This document shows, in pieces, positions 55,463 to 58,502 of a stretch of 58,502 nucleotides of DNA; the stretch's first letter is position 1; each line of letters starts with the position of its first letter. The position numbers were made by a program, and so were the translations under genes. The stretch is from Candidatus Brevibacterium intestinavium (lineage in GTDB: Bacteria > Actinomycetota > Actinomycetes > Actinomycetales > Brevibacteriaceae). The notes beneath the pieces are model-generated. The model did no database searches. It worked only from the letters and a program-made list of their open reading frames with translations, and was not told the DNA's origin. The stretch is taken from the NCBI GenBank assembly GCA_019117545.1, contig DWZN01000023.1:1-58502 (forward strand), given 5' to 3'.

Positions 55463-56209
55463 CTAGGCGCCGTATCCGCCGTCGACTCGCAGGACGGTCC
55501 CGGTGACATAGGAGGCGTCCGGGCTGGCGAGGAAGACGACGCCGGCAGCGATCTCCTCCGGCCTGCCGTATCTGCCCAAAGCCGTGGTGGGAAGGAACAG
55601 AGAGGCGGCGTCGCTGTCGGCGGGATTCATATCGGTGTCGACGAATCCCGCCTGAACGACGTTGACCGTGATGCCGCGGTGAGCGAGATCGCGGGCGGCG
55701 CCTCGGCTGTAGGCTTCAAGGGCGGCCTTGGAGGCTGCATAGTCGGCCATCCCGCGGAATCCCGCTCGCGAAGCCGCTCCCGTGCTGATGCTGACGATCC
55801 GACCGCCGTCGGGCAGGATCGGGAAGGCCGCGCGAATCCCCGCGACCGCACCGGTGTAGTTCACCGAGAACTGGCGGTCGAGGCTCTCATGATCGACGGT
55901 CGCGCTGTCGACCGGCGCCGCCGCGGAGAACCCGGCATTGTTGACGAGGATGTCGAGGCGTCCGAACTGCTCGGCCACGCGGTTGACGAGTTCTGCAGCC
56001 TGCGAGGCATCTGCCTGGTCGGCGCGGAACGCCTCTGCGCGCACCCCCTTCGACTCGAGTTCGGCGACCACGGCCTCGGCCTGTTGTTCCGACGAAGCAC
56101 AGCTGATCGCGACGTCCGCACCCTCGCCGGCCAGTGCCAGTGCCGTTGCTGCACCGATTCCCCTCGATCCGCCTGTGACGAGTGCTGTTCTGCCGTTCAG
56201 CTTTCCCAT
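55463..56209 (-). CDS. short-chain dehydrogenase/reductase
   Basis: Classical SDR of 248 aa from ATG 56209. The cofactor loop TGGSRGIG is at residues 12-19, NNAG near 90, the catalytic Ser in IVSISTGAAS and YAASK near 150, and the C-terminal ASPDASYVTGTVLRVDGG is typical of 3-oxoacyl-ACP-reductase-like members that prefer NADPH. The substrate is unknown. It is divergent from a TetR regulator with a 100-bp gap, so it is probably that regulator's target. Confidence 0.9.
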   Translation of the reverse strand: MGKLNGRTALVTGGSRGIGAATALALAGEGADVAISCASSEQQAEAVVAELESKGVRAEAFRADQADASQAAELVNRVAEQFGRLDILVNNAGFSAAAPVDSATVDHESLDRQFSVNYTGAVAGIRAAFPILPDGGRIVSISTGAASRAGFRGMADYAASKAALEAYSRGAARDLAHRGITVNVVQAGFVDTDMNPADSDAASLFLPTTALGRYGRPEEIAAGVVFLASPDASYVTGTVLRVDGGYGA

Positions 56210-56258
56210 GATCACTCTTCTTCCGTTGTAGTGTCTCCGCAGTTGTTGACTGCGCGGT

Positions 56259-56277
56259 CCACAATAGGTCGTTGTGG
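56259..56277. promoter_or_regulatory. candidate TetR operator between the SDR and tetR genes
   Basis: CCACAA-TAGGTCG-TTGTGG is a perfect 6-bp inverted repeat with a 7-bp spacer in the divergent gap. Its right half overlaps a -35-like region of tetR. The neighbouring GTGGTC (56275-56280 and 56284-56289) repeats part of the half-site. Confidence 0.4.
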
Positions 56278-56297
56278 TCTGAGTGGTCAAGAATTGG

Positions 56298-56303
56298 TAG
56301 ACT
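56298..56303 (+). promoter_or_regulatory. -10 box for a probably leaderless tetR mRNA
   Basis: TAGACT ends 6 nt before ATG 56310. The intervening GCAGGA contains AGGA too close to the ATG to be a normal ribosome site. Confidence 0.4.
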
Positions 56304-56309
56304 GCAGGA

Positions 56310-56906
56310 ATGGCACGACCGCGAGAATTCGATGAGATCGACGCGCTGAGCGCGGTGGAGGAGCAGTTCTGGAACGCCGGCTACGCCGCAACCTCGATGG
56401 CGGATCTGATGCGAGCCAGCGGCTTGGGAAAAGGCAGCCTCTATGCCGCGTTCGGCGACAAGCGTCAGCTCTTCCTGAAGGTGCTCCACCGTTACATCGC
56501 CAATCAGCATGAGCACCTTCGCGATGCGCTCGGCAGAGCCCCGCGGGCGATCGACGGACTGCGCACGCTGTTCGACATTCCGCTCGACGAAGCATCGGAC
56601 TCCGGTGCGCGCCGAGGCTGTCTGCTGGCCAACAGCACCTGCGAGCTGAGCATGTCCGATGGCGACGTGCTCGCCATGGCTCACCAGGCTTACGAGACGA
56701 CCACCGAACTCATTGCCGAATGCGTCTCGCGGGCCAGGGACGAAGGCGACCTATCGGCAGAGACGGACACGACTGCCTTGGCTCGGTCCCTGCTCACCGC
56801 CCAGCAGGGGATGCTGTTCATGAGCAGGACAGGAATGAGCTCCACGGAGCTGGAGGCCACCGCCAGAGCGCTCGAAGCCCAGCTGCTGCCGAACTCTCCG
56901 GCCTGA
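56310..56906 (+). CDS. TetR/AcrR-family regulator
   Basis: 198-aa repressor with an N-terminal helix-turn-helix (residues 8-55: FWNAGYAATSMADLMRASGLGKGSLYAAFGDKRQLF region) and a helical ligand domain with a single conserved Cys-type stretch (ARRGCLLANSTCELS) resembling the TetR_C regulators of SDR or oxidoreductase genes. It diverges from the SDR and most likely controls it and itself. The inducer is unknown. Confidence 0.9.
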   Translation: MARPREFDEIDALSAVEEQFWNAGYAATSMADLMRASGLGKGSLYAAFGDKRQLFLKVLHRYIANQHEHLRDALGRAPRAIDGLRTLFDIPLDEASDSGARRGCLLANSTCELSMSDGDVLAMAHQAYETTTELIAECVSRARDEGDLSAETDTTALARSLLTAQQGMLFMSRTGMSSTELEATARALEAQLLPNSPA

Positions 56907-56934
56907 CGGCCGCGAGCCATCGGCAGCGAAGCGT

Positions 56935-56940
56935 TAGGAT
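56935..56940 (+). promoter_or_regulatory. -10 box upstream of the dxs leader ORF
   Basis: TAGGAT ends 7 nt before ATG 56948, so transcription is expected to start at the A of that ATG. No good -35 was found. Confidence 0.45.
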
Positions 56941-56947
56941 GATCCGA

Positions 56948-56983
56948 ATGGAAGCCGTCCGTCGCCGAAGCCGTCAGAAGTGA
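56948..56983 (+). CDS. possible 11-codon leaderless leader peptide upstream of dxs
   Basis: ATG 56948 encodes MEAVRRRSRQK and stops with TGA 56981-56983, 6 nt before the dxs ATG. The start lies exactly where the -10 box predicts transcription to begin. The stop codon sits inside the GTGAGG ribosome site of dxs, so ribosomes ending here could reinitiate on dxs. Five of eleven residues are Arg or Lys. No family is recognised, and translation is a prediction. Confidence 0.4.
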   Translation: MEAVRRRSRQK

Positions 56984-56989
56984 GGCCGA

Positions 56990-58502
56990 ATGACATTTCT
57001 CGAATCCCTCGATTCGCCGGCCGAGCTGCGCCGGCTCGACACTGAGGAATGCGAGGTCCTGGCCAAGGAGATCCGGGACCACCTGATCACGAGCGTGGCC
57101 GGCACCGGCGGGCACCTCGGACCCAACCTCGGCGTCGTCGAACTGACCATGGGCCTCCACCGGGTCTTCGACTCCCCGCGCGACACCATCATCTTCGACG
57201 TCGGCCACCAGACGTACGTGCACAAACTCATCACCGGCCGTGCCGAGCGGTTCTCCACCCTCCGCCAGCGCGACGGTCTCTCCGGCTATCCGAGCCGGGC
57301 CGAGAGCGAGCACGATGTGCTCGAGAACTCCCACGCCTCGGCCTCCCTGTCCTGGGCCGACGGCATCGCCAAAGCCCGGCAGCTGACCGGTCAGGACGAC
57401 CGTCACGTCGTGGCCGTCATCGGCGACGGAGCACTGACCGGCGGCATGTCCTGGGAGGCGCTGAACACCATCGCCGCGGACACCTCGACCCCGCCGAGGC
57501 GGCTGGTCATCATCGTCAACGACAACGGCCGCTCCTACGCCCCGACCGTCGGCGGATTCGCTGCCCACCTCGACGAGCTGCGCACCACGTCCGGCTACGA
57601 GAAGCTCCTGTCCTGGGGCAAGGAGACCCTGCGTCAGTCCGGTGCGCCCGGACGCGCGGCCTACAGCGCCATCCACGGCGTCAAGCGCGGACTCAAGGAC
57701 ATGGTCAGCCCCGCTCAGACCGGAATGTTCGACGAGCTCGGGATCAAGTACCTCGGTCCCGTCGACGGCCATGACCTGCCCTCGGTCGAGAAGGCGCTGC
57801 AGCTGGCCAAGCAGTTCGACGGCGGGCCCATCATCGTCCATATGATCACGCAGAAGGGCCACGGCTTCGACCCGGCCGTCAACGACGACGCCGATCAGTT
57901 CCACTCCGTCGGAGTCATCGACCCCGTGACCGGTCGGGCGACCCCCTCGAAATCGACGTCCTGGACCTCGGTGTTCGGTGCCGAGATGTGCGAACTGGCC
58001 GCCGAACGGTCCGATATCGTCGCGATCACGGCAGCCATGCTCAAACCCGTGGGCCTGGCCGGGTTCGCCGAGGAGCATCCGCAGCGGGTCTTCGACGTCG
58101 GCATCGCCGAACAGCACGCGGTCGCCTCTGCGGCGGGACTGTCCTTCGGTGGTCTCCATCCGGTCGTGTGCATCTATTCGACCTTCCTCAACCGGGCCTT
58201 CGACCAGATGCTCATGGACGTGGCCCTGCACCGCCAGGGAGTCACCTTCGTCCTCGACCGGGCGGGCATCACCGGCCCGGACGGGGCCAGCCATCACGGC
58301 ATCTGGGACATCGCGATGCTGCGCATCGTGCCCGGTCTCCGGCTCGCCGCACCGCGCGACGCCGCCCGACTGACCGAGGAGCTGCGCGAGGCCGTCGACG
58401 TCACGGACGGTCCCACGGTGCTGAGGTTCCCGCGCGGCGGCGTCGGCTCGGACATCCCGGCGCTGAGGCGGCTCGACGACGGAGTCGATGTGCTGCGCGA
58501 GG
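56990..58502 (+). CDS. dxs: Dxs, 1-deoxy-D-xylulose-5-phosphate synthase, 3' end outside the window
   Basis: Thiamine-diphosphate enzyme that condenses pyruvate and glyceraldehyde 3-phosphate, the first step of the MEP isoprenoid pathway. The window holds the first 504 codons; the gene continues past the edge. Conserved parts are [14 protein letters not shown] near residue 42, [15 protein letters not shown] near 70, the thiamine and magnesium motif [15 protein letters not shown] near 144 with [13 protein letters not shown], and [18 protein letters not shown] near 370 with the catalytic Glu. GTGAGG precedes ATG 56990. Confidence 0.96.
   Translation, partial: MTFLESLDSPAELRRLDTEECEVLAKEIRDHLITSVAGTGGHLGPNLGVVELTMGLHRVFDSPRDTIIFDVGHQTYVHKLITGRAERFSTLRQRDGLSGYPSRAESEHDVLENSHASASLSWADGIAKARQLTGQDDRHVVAVIGDGALTGGMSWEALNTIAADTSTPPRRLVIIVNDNGRSYAPTVGGFAAHLDELRTTSGYEKLLSWGKETLRQSGAPGRAAYSAIHGVKRGLKDMVSPAQTGMFDELGIKYLGPVDGHDLPSVEKALQLAKQFDGGPIIVHMITQKGHGFDPAVNDDADQFHSVGVIDPVTGRATPSKSTSWTSVFGAEMCELAAERSDIVAITAAMLKPVGLAGFAEEHPQRVFDVGIAEQHAVASAAGLSFGGLHPVVCIYSTFLNRAFDQMLMDVALHRQGVTFVLDRAGITGPDGASHHGIWDIAMLRIVPGLRLAAPRDAARLTEELREAVDVTDGPTVLRFPRGGVGSDIPALRRLDDGVDVLRE

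Overview
The window is high-GC chromosomal DNA from an actinobacterium. The evidence is the gene order murE-murF-mraY-murD-ftsW-murG-murC-ftsQ-ftsZ-pgeF-sepF-yggT-divIVA, the actinobacterial families SepH, DUF4192, DUF4193, DUF3093 and DUF3710, and a DNPR motif in MurE that indicates meso-diaminopimelate peptidoglycan. The content fits the order Micrococcales, and Brevibacterium is my best guess; that genus call is recollection, not proof. I see no rRNA, tRNA, CRISPR array, insertion sequence, prophage or plasmid gene. The window is ordinary core chromosome, so its interest lies mainly in regulatory DNA.

Layout. Positions 1-16692 hold the division and cell-wall cluster: the 3' part of ftsI, the Mur ligases, MraY, FtsW, MurG, FtsQ, FtsZ, PgeF, SepF, a YggT protein and DivIVA, closed by a strong hairpin. 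YlmE/YggS, often found between pgeF and sepF, is absent. Positions 16799-23883 hold lspA, a RluA-type pseudouridine synthase, dnaE, and a hisD-nrdR pair. Positions 23884-28886 hold a possible small structured RNA, a HelD-type helicase, a spermidine-synthase-like protein and a DUF4192 protein. Positions 28976-33774 hold the primary sigma factor (with an apparent SigR/SigH-type promoter), a lipoprotein amidase and ParE. Positions 33780-43981 hold a BlaI-type repressor with an M56 protease, the divergent cytochrome bd operon cydA-cydB-cydDC, sepH, and the ferrochelatase gene. Positions 44028-47165 hold small conserved proteins, dut, DUF3710 and an OB-fold protein. Positions 47180-51994 hold two TrkA/KTN proteins, a KimA-like potassium transporter and an RNA methyltransferase. 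Positions 52013-58502 hold a small membrane protein, aconitase, an SDR with a divergent TetR regulator, and the 5' part of dxs.

The strongest new signal is a shared operator of the form YTCTAC-N5-GTARAA. It occurs as two perfect abutting palindromes over the -10 box of cydA, once in the promoter of the divergent BlaI-family gene, and once over the -10 box of the ferrochelatase gene about 7.5 kb away. Its TAC..GTA core resembles known BlaI/MecI operators. I infer that this BlaI/M56 pair controls cytochrome bd oxidase and the last iron-insertion step of heme synthesis rather than beta-lactam resistance.

Other regulatory observations: an exact SigR/SigH-type promoter ahead of the primary sigma gene; an 18-bp perfect palindrome at the aconitase start site; a recurrent -10 box 6-8 nt before start codons, which implies leaderless mRNAs for lspA, hisD, hemH, dut, the KimA-like gene and tetR; and an 11-codon apparently leaderless ORF just before dxs.
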